From JAFGVL01 sp964546015 (GTDB taxonomy: Bacteria; Bacteroidota; Bacteroidia; Bacteroidales; Paludibacteraceae), in assembly GCA_964546015.1 (NCBI GenBank), contig CAZJHO010000009.1, positions 1-50,215 on the forward strand: a DNA stretch of 50,215 bases. Reading direction: 5' to 3'. Shown piece after piece: positions 8,930 through 16,374 of the stretch. The position numbers and the translations under genes were made by a program. The notes under the pieces are model-generated. The model was not told where the DNA came from. It was given only the letters and a program-made list of their open reading frames with translations, and ran no database searches. Position 1 is the first letter of the stretch. Each line of letters starts with the position of its first letter.

Positions 8930-9181
8930 TTAATGCAATCCCATATACAAGCTGTCATTTTCATCTTCAGCCTGTTGACCTTGTTGTACAGCCTCTTCAG
9001 AAGTCACTTGCTCTATAATACTCCCTTTAAAATAAAGTTGTAACCCTTTTAAGGTACTTACTCCCTCTTGTATATCATATCCTTTCCTAAGGTCTGTAGA
9101 ATCTGTTATAAAACCCCAATGTCCTGTGGGTTGAGTGATTTTATAATACTCCTTCAATTCTCTAATTTGATATTTTTCCAT
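8930..9181 (-). CDS. Hypothetical 83-aa protein
   Basis: I do not recognise this family. The protein is soluble, with an N-terminal charged segment (KYQIRELKEYYKITQ), a middle with several aromatic residues and an acidic, Gln-rich C-terminus. It has no signal peptide or membrane segment. It lies between the 144-aa secreted protein (28 bases upstream) and the phosphoesterase (10 bases downstream) in the same direction, which supports it being a real operon member. It could equally be a small partner of the phosphoesterase. Confidence 0.6.
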   Translation of the reverse strand: MEKYQIRELKEYYKITQPTGHWGFITDSTDLRKGYDIQEGVSTLKGLQLYFKGSIIEQVTSEEAVQQGQQAEDENDSLYMGLH

Positions 9182-9209
9182 GGATTCTTTTTATTAAAAA
9201 ATACTCTTT

Positions 9210-9644
9210 TCAGTCAGTTGAAAATATGTCTTCGTAGTCAATTGCAAATTTTATTGCACTTCCAGAAAGTTCTTCATTAGACTTGTCGAAATACATCACA
9301 GTTAAATAACAGATTTCATGTTTCGCATTAAAATTAAATTGTAGCATAAGTTTGTTCCCTAATGAAGAAAATGCAGTACATATTATCATGTGCTCAACTT
9401 CATCTGTAGGTTCTTTTAAATCATCTTGCTTTGTCACAATACAAGATAGAATATCAAAAGGTTCTCCAAATTTAATTTTTCCTGTCTTTGTATCCCAATC
9501 AATACGAATATTAACCTCTTTCCATTCACTATATTCCCAGTTGCTTTTAGCAAAACAAACATGTGACGCAATAAGAATGTCATTTGCTTTCAGCGTTATT
9601 ATGGGAATAATTACAAGCACAACAATTATCAGTAGTCTTTTCAT
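9210..9644 (-). CDS. Hypothetical exported protein, 144 aa
   Basis: I do not recognise this family. Residues 1 to about 19 form a signal peptide or N-terminal anchor (MKRLLIIVVLVIIPIITLKA). The rest is a small beta-rich domain with a few Cys residues (SHVCFAK, ILSCIVT, IICTAF, EICYLT). No lipobox is present. It follows the MORN-like protein by 7 bases in the same operon, and these two exported proteins may act together in the periplasm. Cargo role unknown. Confidence 0.6.
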   Translation of the reverse strand: MKRLLIIVVLVIIPIITLKANDILIASHVCFAKSNWEYSEWKEVNIRIDWDTKTGKIKFGEPFDILSCIVTKQDDLKEPTDEVEHMIICTAFSSLGNKLMLQFNFNAKHEICYLTVMYFDKSNEELSGSAIKFAIDYEDIFSTD

Positions 9645-9651
9645 ATGTCTT

Positions 9652-11073
9652 CTATCTATAAATATCAGTTAGCTTGCCATTTGTAAAAACAAGGGTTGGA
9701 AAATAGGGAGCATTAAAATCATAAGCATTAATCCCAAAAACATTCGTACCCCTCCAACTATTTGCAATCACAGGATTTAACTCCCAAATTTCTACTTTTT
9801 GTCCGCGCGAAGTAGAGATGCTTGTTACATAACCAGTTGATATTTTTTGAGTATTGTTATTGCCAAACACATCTCCCCATTCCATTTCTTTTACCATTTC
9901 TGGAGTCATGCCAACTGTATATTTGCCTTTTAAAATAAGATTTGCCCAATTGTCCCCATATTTGTTTATCAGAGTATTTTTGCGTTCTTGCTTGGCAATC
10001 AATTTCCTTTCTTCGGCTTGTTCTTTTGCTATTTTTTCTTCTTGTTGTTTTTTCTGTTTTTCCTCGTAAAGTCGAATTGCAATATTATGCATTTCTGTCA
10101 GATTTTTCCCTTTTGAAATTTCATCGGAAGTAACATTGTATTTTTTGAGCCAATTCCCTTCTTCAATGCTATTGTCAGTAAATGTTATTTTTCCAAAGGT
10201 AGGTATTGTGTTTTGAATCCCATGTTTATTTGTTTCCATATCTCCAATATAAATCTCTCCATTGGCAAATTTATACTCTCCCCTATTGGGAATAAATCGT
10301 GGATAATGACTATGGCTAACTCCGATATTTCCTTTTAAAGTTCCAATAAAAATATCTCCATTATTATAATTCAATTTTATGTTTTTAGAGTTTTGGATAA
10401 ATTTATCAAATGATAAAAAACGATATTTTTTAACAGTGTCCGAGCTAATTATAGTTTCTAATGTTTTGTCATTAAATTCTATTTTTAAAAGATAGTTGTC
10501 TTGTTGCTTTTGCAGGGTTACAGGAGCATTCGTGTAATATCCTTGATAAAAGTAAATATCTGCTATTTCAATTTTCAATGTACTTGCTTCGGCAGGAATG
10601 GCAGTTAGGCTATTGCCATATTTACTATTAGTAACTTTGTACAATCCTTTCGTAATAGACTTTTTCCCACTCATAGATTTTTCATCAAAAAAATTGAAAG
10701 ATGACCTTTCGTCAGACATGATGATAGAGAAGTATCTTATAGAGTTGCTTTCTAAATATGAAATCCCATCTTTAATAACATATACTCCGCTAATTATAGT
10801 ATCTGTTAGAGTTGTTTTGTTATATTGAACAGGAATATAGCCTAATGGAACATGTCCAGTTTCTTTTTTCGTTTTAAGAAATGATAGTTTTTGCCCCTCT
10901 ACAAATTCTTTTTCATGCACATACCCTATTATTGCATAATCCAATTCTTTATATTTTATAGTTTTCAATTTTGCCTTTTTAGGTAACTCATTTGTCGTGT
11001 TTTGCGCTAATAAAGCAGTTGATGCCATACAACCACATATCAGTAATGATAAAAGTATTTTGAATGTCTTCAT
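9652..11073 (-). CDS. Exported protein with MORN-like repeats and a coiled coil
   Basis: From the ATG at 11073 the protein is 473 aa; the open frame reaches 11130, but only this start gives a signal peptide (MKTFKILLSLLICGCMASTA, cut near LLAQ). A beta-rich N-terminal half is followed by two MORN-like stretches (GDIFIGTLKGN and GEIYIGDMETN), a Glu/Lys/Gln-rich coiled coil (EEKQKKQQEEKIAKEQAEE) and a C-terminal domain containing YTVGMTPEMVKEMEWGD. The last block resembles a segment seen in BamE/SmpA-like folds, but I cannot confirm that. It starts 26 bases after the nuclease stop. Function unknown; probably periplasmic or surface-anchored. Confidence 0.65.
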   Translation of the reverse strand: MKTFKILLSLLICGCMASTALLAQNTTNELPKKAKLKTIKYKELDYAIIGYVHEKEFVEGQKLSFLKTKKETGHVPLGYIPVQYNKTTLTDTIISGVYVIKDGISYLESNSIRYFSIIMSDERSSFNFFDEKSMSGKKSITKGLYKVTNSKYGNSLTAIPAEASTLKIEIADIYFYQGYYTNAPVTLQKQQDNYLLKIEFNDKTLETIISSDTVKKYRFLSFDKFIQNSKNIKLNYNNGDIFIGTLKGNIGVSHSHYPRFIPNRGEYKFANGEIYIGDMETNKHGIQNTIPTFGKITFTDNSIEEGNWLKKYNVTSDEISKGKNLTEMHNIAIRLYEEKQKKQQEEKIAKEQAEERKLIAKQERKNTLINKYGDNWANLILKGKYTVGMTPEMVKEMEWGDVFGNNNTQKISTGYVTSISTSRGQKVEIWELNPVIANSWRGTNVFGINAYDFNAPYFPTLVFTNGKLTDIYR

Positions 11074-11099
11074 CTGATTTTTGTTTAGTAGTGTGAGTT

Positions 11100-11993
11100 T
11101 TATAAATATCTGTCCGTCAAATAATCGCAATAAGTTTTATTCTCATTGTAAAACTCTTTTGACAATCTGATAATCGCTTCTTGGTAAGTTACATGACTGA
11201 ATTTTACATTGTCTTTTTTGACTATCTCTGCAAATTGTTCTATTTCTTTTCTGTGCTCAAAACCGTTATCTCCAACAACATCATACCAAAGATAAAGAAG
11301 ATGAAAACCCGCCTTATTATGTTTCGCTTTCAAACCTAAAATATGTTTTATCAGTTGTGCAGCATCTAAATACCGAAACTTGTTATTATCGGGATAAATT
11401 TCTTTTGCCAGTTCGTGTAAATTGGATAATCCATTCCAAAAAGAAGTATTATTTATGTACTTTTCTTTGATACCTTTTTGCTTCCCGCTCTTATACGGTT
11501 CTGTAAATTTGGATTCAATAGCATAAACAAGGGGTGGGAAATCTTGGATAACAATATCGATATTGGGGGATTTAGGAAATTGGGATTTGTCTGCGCTAAT
11601 CTCAAACTTTTCTTCAAATGTGATGCTGTTTGTATGGTTGTTTCTTGCTATTGGTGGATATATTTTAGGTTGATTAGAACATAATCCGCAAGCGTACATG
11701 ATAGGATAAACATCTTTGTTCTGCCAGTATTGAAACACATTGACCACAATTGCAGAGGACGAATGAAGAGCTTTCATTTTTGCCAACCGTGTTCTAGTGT
11801 CTTTTGTCTCGCTTCCGTCTCCCGAATTGTAACAGCTTAAACTCTCTTTAGATAAGTGTTCAAACAGGTTGTCATTCAGATTATGCAAATAATTTTTCTC
11901 CCCTCTGTTGGGAATAGTTCCACCGAGTAGCTCAAAACCCTTTCGCCTTGCCCAACTCTGTTGTTTTGACTTGATAAATTCTAATCCATTCAT
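11100..11993 (-). CDS. PD-(D/E)XK nuclease-like protein (PGN_0703-type)
   Basis: This 297-aa protein resembles the PGN_0703 family of putative restriction endonucleases found in Bacteroidales. Asp146 in NIDIVIQD and Glu160-x-Lys162 in YAIESKF give the D-x(n)-E-x-K core of the PD-(D/E)XK fold, with a plausible upstream Glu in FEEKFEI near 127-131. The N-terminus (QQSWARRKGFELLGG) and two Cys in the ACGLC segment near 101-105 are also visible. No methyltransferase accompanies it, so it is not an ordinary restriction pair. It is the first gene of the cargo operon and follows a structured-RNA region. Activity and target are unproven. Confidence 0.7.
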   Translation of the reverse strand: MNGLEFIKSKQQSWARRKGFELLGGTIPNRGEKNYLHNLNDNLFEHLSKESLSCYNSGDGSETKDTRTRLAKMKALHSSSAIVVNVFQYWQNKDVYPIMYACGLCSNQPKIYPPIARNNHTNSITFEEKFEISADKSQFPKSPNIDIVIQDFPPLVYAIESKFTEPYKSGKQKGIKEKYINNTSFWNGLSNLHELAKEIYPDNNKFRYLDAAQLIKHILGLKAKHNKAGFHLLYLWYDVVGDNGFEHRKEIEQFAEIVKKDNVKFSHVTYQEAIIRLSKEFYNENKTYCDYLTDRYL

Positions 11994-12043
11994 AGTGTTA
12001 TTTGAATTGAATTGTCATTCGGCTCCTAAAACGACTGGATTTT

Positions 12044-12268
12044 ATAAAAAGAAAGTGTGGAGCCATCATTTATCGTACCAGAGGCTCTGACAAAGCCTAG
12101 AAACAGATAAACAATACCCCACACTCGTTTAGTATATGTTGTTTTTACACATATAGCTACGCAAGTGATGAATGTTATTGCTATCCCTGTTTCTTTTGAA
12201 ATTGTCAGATTTCTGGTACAGGATAAAAGCGAAACACTTTCACTAATTATGTTGTCACTTTTGTGACC
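12044..12268 (-). ncRNA. Candidate structured RNA with pseudoknot, upstream of the nuclease
   Basis: On the minus strand, a promoter box is followed by a series of helices. GTCAC/GTGAC with a 4-base loop (12254-12267) comes first, then AAAGTG/CGCTTT (12226-12240), TATCCTGT/ACAGGGATA with one bulge (12182-12225) and TATATGT/ACATATA (12133-12155). A nested three-tier stem closes the RNA: AGTGTGG/CCACACT (12054-12060 with 12119-12125), TTTATC/GATAAA (12069-12074 with 12106-12111) and AGGCT/AGCCT (12082-12086 with 12094-12098). GTACCAGA (12212-12219) can pair with TCTGGTAC (12075-12082), which would be a long-range pseudoknot. A T-rich run (TTTCTTTTTA) follows the last stem, as in a terminator. 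Family unknown. All pairing is by eye and some helices compete for one or two bases. Confidence 0.55.
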
Positions 12269-12271
12269 TTA

Positions 12272-12279
12272 CAAAGATA
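12272..12279 (-). promoter_or_regulatory. Promoter -7 box of the candidate RNA / cargo operon
   Basis: TATCTTTG on the minus strand matches the -7 consensus. No clear -33 box is seen, and its place is partly taken by the palindrome at 12284-12297, which would fit an operator. Confidence 0.6.
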
Positions 12280-12283
12280 GTAA

Positions 12284-12297
12284 TGTTTAGCTAAACA
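12284..12297. promoter_or_regulatory. Perfect 14-bp palindrome, possible operator
   Basis: TGTTTAGCTAAACA is fully self-complementary and lies 4 bases upstream of the minus-strand -7 box, inside the promoter spacer. A dimeric repressor site is a natural reading; the element's HTH protein is one candidate binder. Confidence 0.5.
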
Positions 12298-12369
12298 ATA
12301 ACATCATTTTGAGTATAGTTCTCTTTGTTCTAGGCTTATTACAATACGAACTAATAAAATAAAGAGAGA

Positions 12370-12513
12370 GAATAGGCAGTTTTGAAAACTTATATCATAT
12401 ACAGGTTATTTGGAAACAAATAACCATAAATACAGTGTTAATACTACCAGTTTTTTATAATAAATCGCATGTGAATATTTGTGTATGATATAAGTTTTCA
12501 AAACTGCCTATTC
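12370..12513. repeat. 34-bp inverted repeat with 76-base spacer
   Basis: 12370-12403 is the inverted copy of 12480-12513 with one mismatch (33 of 34). The right arm contains the last codons and stop of the primase-like gene (Asn-Arg-Gln-Phe-stop). The spacer holds GGTTATTTG-GAAA-CAAATAACC (12404-12425), a perfect 9-bp hairpin with a GNRA-type loop. No target-site duplication flanks the pair. Confidence 0.85.
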
Positions 12514-13454
12514 ATCTGATATTGCCAATATTTCACTCCATGAGACTTGCAAAAATAAAAGAAAGTTGCAATTTTCACTTTCCCTTTTTTATACCTCAAA
12601 CACTTATCATATTCAAAATCACACTCATTCTTATTGTAACCGTTATGCATAGAGCTAACTATGTGAAACCATTTTCGCCCTTCTTCTCCAAATTCATGAG
12701 CTAAAGCACTACCTATTTTAAACCAATTATAGTACTTGTTAGTAATGTCAATTCTACATCGCTTAATGAATAAAACAGCATTTTCAACTTGTTCTCTAGT
12801 TTCTGGACTTCTTTTTATAGGCATGGGGCTACTCCGTATTTCCATTACAAGTTTAAATTGAGTGGGATTGGGGTTATAATAAGGATTTTCATCATAACTC
12901 GCGACTCTTAAATGAACTGGACTTTGTACGGCTCTATCTACATTCAGATTAAATCTTTCTTTCAGATAATACACAAGAGCATTAAAGTGTTCTCTATGGA
13001 GTTCGGGGTTTGATATTCTGAAAATTAAAAATATCCCTTCCCCTCCAATAGACAAACCCGCATAATATAAACTTGGGCATTCCTCTCCGATTATATGCTT
13101 GGCTTTATCCAAATCAAACCCTTCATTGTCCTTAGCATCAATATCAATACAAATCAGCCCTGTATGAGCGTTTTTACACTCTTTAAAATAAGGTTCGTCT
13201 CTATAATTAGCGTTACTACTTGGAGTGACACATGCGATAGTATTTTTGATTATCCTCCTTTGATTAGTATCTCTACTATCTCTTCTGTAAATTTCTACTG
13301 GAGTTTTGTATTTCTGTCCCATCAAAAAATCCTTTAGTGATATTTTTTTAAACACCTGTATGCTAAACATATTTTCAAATAATGCAACTTGTGGTTCTTC
13401 AAATTCTTGTAAGGATTCTGACACAATTGTTTTACTTTCCTTTTTCATTTTCAT
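12498..13454 (-). CDS. VirE-N/BT4734-like primase-type protein with PriCT domain
   Basis: This 318-aa protein has an N-terminal BT4734/VirE-N-like domain, related to the archaeo-eukaryotic primase fold. ICIDIDAKDN gives the acidic pair Asp104/Asp106, and SIGGEGIFLIFRI with a following His segment (SPVHLRVASYD) supplies the rest of the pattern. A C-terminal PriCT-type domain (about residues 225-310, YNWFKIGSALAHEFGEEGRK) follows. No helicase domain is attached, unlike larger relatives. It probably primes or supports replication of the element. It starts inside the last 23 bases of the small 58-aa gene and its 3' end lies within a 34-bp inverted repeat. Confidence 0.75.
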   Translation of the reverse strand: MKMKKESKTIVSESLQEFEEPQVALFENMFSIQVFKKISLKDFLMGQKYKTPVEIYRRDSRDTNQRRIIKNTIACVTPSSNANYRDEPYFKECKNAHTGLICIDIDAKDNEGFDLDKAKHIIGEECPSLYYAGLSIGGEGIFLIFRISNPELHREHFNALVYYLKERFNLNVDRAVQSPVHLRVASYDENPYYNPNPTQFKLVMEIRSSPMPIKRSPETREQVENAVLFIKRCRIDITNKYYNWFKIGSALAHEFGEEGRKWFHIVSSMHNGYNKNECDFEYDKCLRYKKGKVKIATFFYFCKSHGVKYWQYQMNRQF

Positions 13455-13608
13455 TCAACTTCTTTTTTTTTCTTATCATTATCATTAGAGGAAATTTATC
13501 CATAACAATAAAATAATTATAATGATTGGTTTCTAGCGATTTAGCCGCTTTTTTCAACTCAAACTTGACCCAATTTGAACCAAACTGAGTTGAGATTGAA
13601 TTAATCAT
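13432..13608 (-). CDS. Small overlapping gene, 58 aa, unknown function
   Basis: The ATG at 13608 overlaps the stop of the DUF6291 gene by 8 bases (ATGATTAA), and the frame ends 23 bases inside the start of the primase-like gene. This fills the otherwise empty 146-base gap exactly. The protein is basic (theoretical run of RKKKK near residue 46) with a hydrophobic-aromatic middle (HYNYFIVMDKFPLMIMI). I do not recognise it. The tight stop/start overlap on both sides suggests translational coupling. A longer frame upstream to 13707 exists but would run over the DUF6291 gene. Confidence 0.6.
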   Translation of the reverse strand: MINSISTQFGSNWVKFELKKAAKSLETNHYNYFIVMDKFPLMIMIRKKKKLNENEKGK

Positions 13609-14020
13609 CGAACTCATCTGCGGACTCATCATCCTCAAATTCTTTAATGACATCACTATGGATAATCGGTTTTTTTTCTTTTTTAGGCAGTGATACACCT
13701 TCCTCAAAAACAGCTAATGTTTCTTTGGGATTTGTTTTCAACTTTTTTAAGTACTTCCGACGATTTGCATCTAAATTAGGCATGGCTATTTTTAATATAG
13801 CCAACACATTAGGAGGTAAATCTTTCTCCTCTTCTCCATTTAGTGCATATTTTGCTAGTGCCCGATATGCAATAAGTTGCTTTTTGTTACTTAATGTTTC
13901 GATTGCTTCAAAATATGAGCGATAGAAAAGAAAACCATTCACAGAAGTTTCCATACTTACATTTTTATTAATTTCTTTCATTTTTACTGTTTTTAATTTG
14001 TTAATAATTAAATTTTTCAT
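13601..14020 (-). CDS. DUF6291-like replication-associated protein
   Basis: This protein of up to 139 aa contains the pattern FYRSYFEAIETLSNKKQ, then YRALAKYALNGEE, then a PNLDANRRKYLK block, as in DUF6291 proteins of phages and mobile elements, which are often placed by replication genes. The C-terminus is acidic (EFEDDESADEFDD). The start is uncertain: ATG 14020 overlaps the HTH gene by 20 bases, while ATG 13981 or 13954 would start closer to the domain. It is coupled to the small 58-aa gene through an 8-base overlap. Confidence 0.65.
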   Translation of the reverse strand: MKNLIINKLKTVKMKEINKNVSMETSVNGFLFYRSYFEAIETLSNKKQLIAYRALAKYALNGEEEKDLPPNVLAILKIAMPNLDANRRKYLKKLKTNPKETLAVFEEGVSLPKKEKKPIIHSDVIKEFEDDESADEFDD

Positions 14021-14507
14021 TTATTTGATTTTTGTTTTCATATTTAGCAATCTTCTTTTCAAGTTCTTGTATTTTAGCTTTATAGTCCTTAATTATTTTA
14101 AGAAAGATTGAAAATAGTTGATGTAACGATTTAAATGTTTGTAACCTCTGTTGAGATTGCGTTTTATTATCTGCTCGACTTTTGCCCTTACGATGATTTT
14201 GAAAAAGCTCCTCCCTTGTTTCAATGCGCTCAGACTGTAGCCATTTATAAATTTCTGCCGTTCTGAAAAACACTTTGTTTGCTCCATGAGGAGGTTTTAT
14301 ACAAGGAATTTTTCGTTCGTGGATTAACTTGTAAATAGTGCTCTTTTTATAACCTGTTAATCTTGAAACTTCTTCAATGCCTATAATTTCAGGCAGACTA
14401 CTACTTGATGATGATGACTGTTGAAATACACTTTCCAACACCTCTTTCATTTGGGTGACAGTTAAATGTACCAACAATGCATCATCATGAATGATTTTAT
14501 TACTCAT
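14001..14507 (-). CDS. Excisionase/MerR-type helix-turn-helix protein
   Basis: In this 168-aa protein, residues 42-92 form a DNA-binding domain of the excisionase type: IGIEEVSRLTGYKKSTIYKLIHERKIPCIKPP, then FFRTAEIYKWLQS (quoted in parts; HTH core about 42-66, wing about 67-84). A run of seven serines precedes it (31-37) and a Lys/Glu/Gln-rich helical C-terminus follows (about 130-168, probable coiled coil). Such proteins control excision and early transcription of integrative elements, as AlpA does in phage satellites. It heads the replication gene cluster behind a promoter at 14788-14818. Confidence 0.8.
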   Translation of the reverse strand: MSNKIIHDDALLVHLTVTQMKEVLESVFQQSSSSSSSLPEIIGIEEVSRLTGYKKSTIYKLIHERKIPCIKPPHGANKVFFRTAEIYKWLQSERIETREELFQNHRKGKSRADNKTQSQQRLQTFKSLHQLFSIFLKIIKDYKAKIQELEKKIAKYENKNQINEKFNY

Positions 14508-14787
14508 GATAAATAAAATTGCGTGTCAATAGAGATTTGGATATACCAAACCCTAAATCAACAATTAATAAACTTGTTAACTTGAAAAATAGGGAAAGCC
14601 CTTTTAAAGGAAGAAGTGTGTACAGGCAAATCTGCTCTGTACGAAAAAAGGGGTTATCTGAAGTTGCTACCTATGTTTTTTTCTAGCTTTTTTTGCTATG
14701 GCCAACTTCCTGCGGAAAGAATTTCATCTTTTACTGTTTCAGTTTTAACGTTACAGTTACTCCATTACGTATCCTCCCCGGAATTTG
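14508..14787 (-). promoter_or_regulatory. Long structured leader of the HTH operon
   Basis: About 275 bases separate the promoter at 14788-14818 from the HTH gene start, with no ORF worth calling. Minus-strand pairings include GAAGTTG/CAACTTC (14703-14709 with 14660-14666), which encloses a TAGC/GCTA hairpin. Further on CCCTTTT/AAAAGGG (14646-14652 with 14599-14605) encloses GTACAG/CTGTAC (14637-14642 with 14620-14625). A regulatory leader or small RNA is possible. Confidence 0.45.
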
Positions 14788-14818
14788 CAAAGATATAAAC
14801 AGTTTTTTAACCACCAAA
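14788..14818 (-). promoter_or_regulatory. Promoter of the HTH/replication operon
   Basis: On the minus strand TTTG (14818-14815), a 19-base spacer and TATCTTTG (14795-14788) make a full Bacteroidota promoter reading toward the HTH gene. Confidence 0.75.
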
Positions 14819-14844
14819 CAGAAAATTATTTTTTTTATCAACAT

Positions 14845-16116
14845 CTAATATAAAACTTTTGCTGCTTCATCTATCACGCTTGTATCAAAGCTATCTAAAT
14901 AAGTATTCGTAGTTTTCATATCTGAGTGTCCTAACATTTGAGATATTTGTTCTCGTGATACATCATTTTGTTGCAACATCATTGCCATTGTGTGGCGACT
15001 TACATATGTTGTTAGCTTGATGTCGGTTATTTCCAGTTCTTCGGCTAAGTCAGCTAAATAGTCATTGTACTTTTTATACCTAAATCGGATATGATTATAT
15101 AGTTTTTCTCCTGTATATCCAGCAATAGAAACTATTGGTACAATAAAATCATCCACAGTAGGGCTACTTTCTCTAAGGCTATCTAACAAACCCTGAATTT
15201 CTGTTGTTATTTTAATCTTAATAGGTTTTACACTTTTCTGGTGTTGGATTTTATGCCTTTTATAAACAATGTACTCGCCACTGTTGTACTTTACAATATT
15301 GCTGTTTGTCAAATATGCCATATCAATGAATGATATTCCATAACAGTAATATGACAGTAAGAATAGTTTGCGTGCGTATTCTCTTTGTGGATTCTTTGAC
15401 GGAGTATTTTTAATCTTGTTCAAGGATTCAATAGGGAGATACCGTTTTTCGGTTTCTTCCTCAAGTTTTGCTATTTGAAAACCACCTTTACCAAAAGGAT
15501 ATGTTTTATCTGTTGCTTCCTTTTCTTGAATAGCCTTGTTTAAAGTGCTTCGGAGTGCTTTAAAGTAATATTTTCGGGTGTTGCCTTTACAACCTCTTTT
15601 TTGTAGGAAAACATCAAATCCGTTTACAAACTTTATATCAATCTCTGAAAATATTCTTTTACTAAATTTACTATCATAATGCTCAAGCATGCGCAAAGAG
15701 TTTGCATAACAGATTGCGTTGCCAATATGCCCTGTTTCTCGTAAAATGTTTATATGGTTTTCCATATAAACTTTTATTTTGCCTTGCTTTTCTTTGTTAA
15801 AAAAGGCATCTGCAAATTGATTTAAAGTCCAATCGACTTTTTCCCGACGAAAACTGTCTATTATTTCTTGTGCTTGTACTCTATAGGCACTAAGTAAATA
15901 ATTGTACTGTTTGCGTTGTTCGTTTTCTTCTTTTAGTATCTTATCTCTTACATTTTTAAGGATAACAAAACATTCATTTTCAGCATCCCAATACTTATCA
16001 TCAGCAAATATCTTTAAAGCAAAGTATCTGCGTTGTCTTTCTTTACATACTCGTAAACGGATAGCGTATAACCCTTGAGCATTGACAGTATCATTTCTTT
16101 TTACAAAACTTATCAT
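14845..16116 (-). CDS. Tyrosine recombinase (integrase) of the element
   Basis: This 423-aa protein has the layout of Bacteroidota integrases: a small N-terminal arm-binding domain, a SAM-like core-binding domain (about 95-200, LNQFADAFF through NTRKYYFKALRSTLNKA) and a catalytic domain. Arg374 in YVSRHTMA, His397 in LGHSDMKTT and the nucleophile Tyr406 are present. At the usual first catalytic Arg the sequence reads YYCYGISFIDMAYL, with Tyr259 in place of Arg. IntDOT of CTnDOT is known to lack that arginine as well, so this does not imply inactivity. It sits next to the right end, as expected for a tRNA-targeting element. Confidence 0.92.
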   Translation of the reverse strand: MISFVKRNDTVNAQGLYAIRLRVCKERQRRYFALKIFADDKYWDAENECFVILKNVRDKILKEENEQRKQYNYLLSAYRVQAQEIIDSFRREKVDWTLNQFADAFFNKEKQGKIKVYMENHINILRETGHIGNAICYANSLRMLEHYDSKFSKRIFSEIDIKFVNGFDVFLQKRGCKGNTRKYYFKALRSTLNKAIQEKEATDKTYPFGKGGFQIAKLEEETEKRYLPIESLNKIKNTPSKNPQREYARKLFLLSYYCYGISFIDMAYLTNSNIVKYNSGEYIVYKRHKIQHQKSVKPIKIKITTEIQGLLDSLRESSPTVDDFIVPIVSIAGYTGEKLYNHIRFRYKKYNDYLADLAEELEITDIKLTTYVSRHTMAMMLQQNDVSREQISQMLGHSDMKTTNTYLDSFDTSVIDEAAKVLY

Positions 16117-16337
16117 TCTTAGTAGCTTAATAGAGAAAAAGTTTTCCTTTCAAGGTCTTTTTTCTTGTTTCTATCATTACTACTACGAGCGAGAAATTTA
16201 ATGGTCTCGCCAAATTTTCTATAGATTTACTCTAACCGCTGATAATCAGACACATGTCAAAATGTTAAATAAATACAATTGTTTGTCGAGAAATAAAATA
16301 CCCCATTTAATGAACTTAAATGAGGTGTTATTTTATC

Positions 16338-16368
16338 TTGTCTTTTCTTTGTGAATTAGTTATCTTTG
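16338..16368 (+). promoter_or_regulatory. Outward-facing promoter beside attR
   Basis: TTG (16338-16340, preceded by C) is followed after 20 bases by TATCTTTG (16361-16368), a full consensus promoter reading out through attR. In the integrated state it would give a short RNA ending at the terminator 16551-16590; in a circular form it would read across attP. Confidence 0.65.
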
Positions 16369-16374
16369 TAGTCT

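Larger units (their letters stand above)
11994..12497. other. Non-coding segment between nuclease and primase-like genes
   Basis: These 504 bases hold no convincing ORF. They contain the candidate structured RNA (12044-12268), its promoter, a 14-bp perfect palindrome, a 9-bp GAAA-tetraloop hairpin and a 34-bp inverted repeat. A replication origin or regulatory RNA locus is plausible. Confidence 0.7.

Noticed and set aside
12370..12513. MITE or IS remnant
   Set aside because: There is no target-site duplication and one arm is coding sequence of an intact gene.
14616..14798. 60-aa plus-strand frame
   Set aside because: It covers the promoter and structured leader of the HTH operon on the other strand and has no coding signal.
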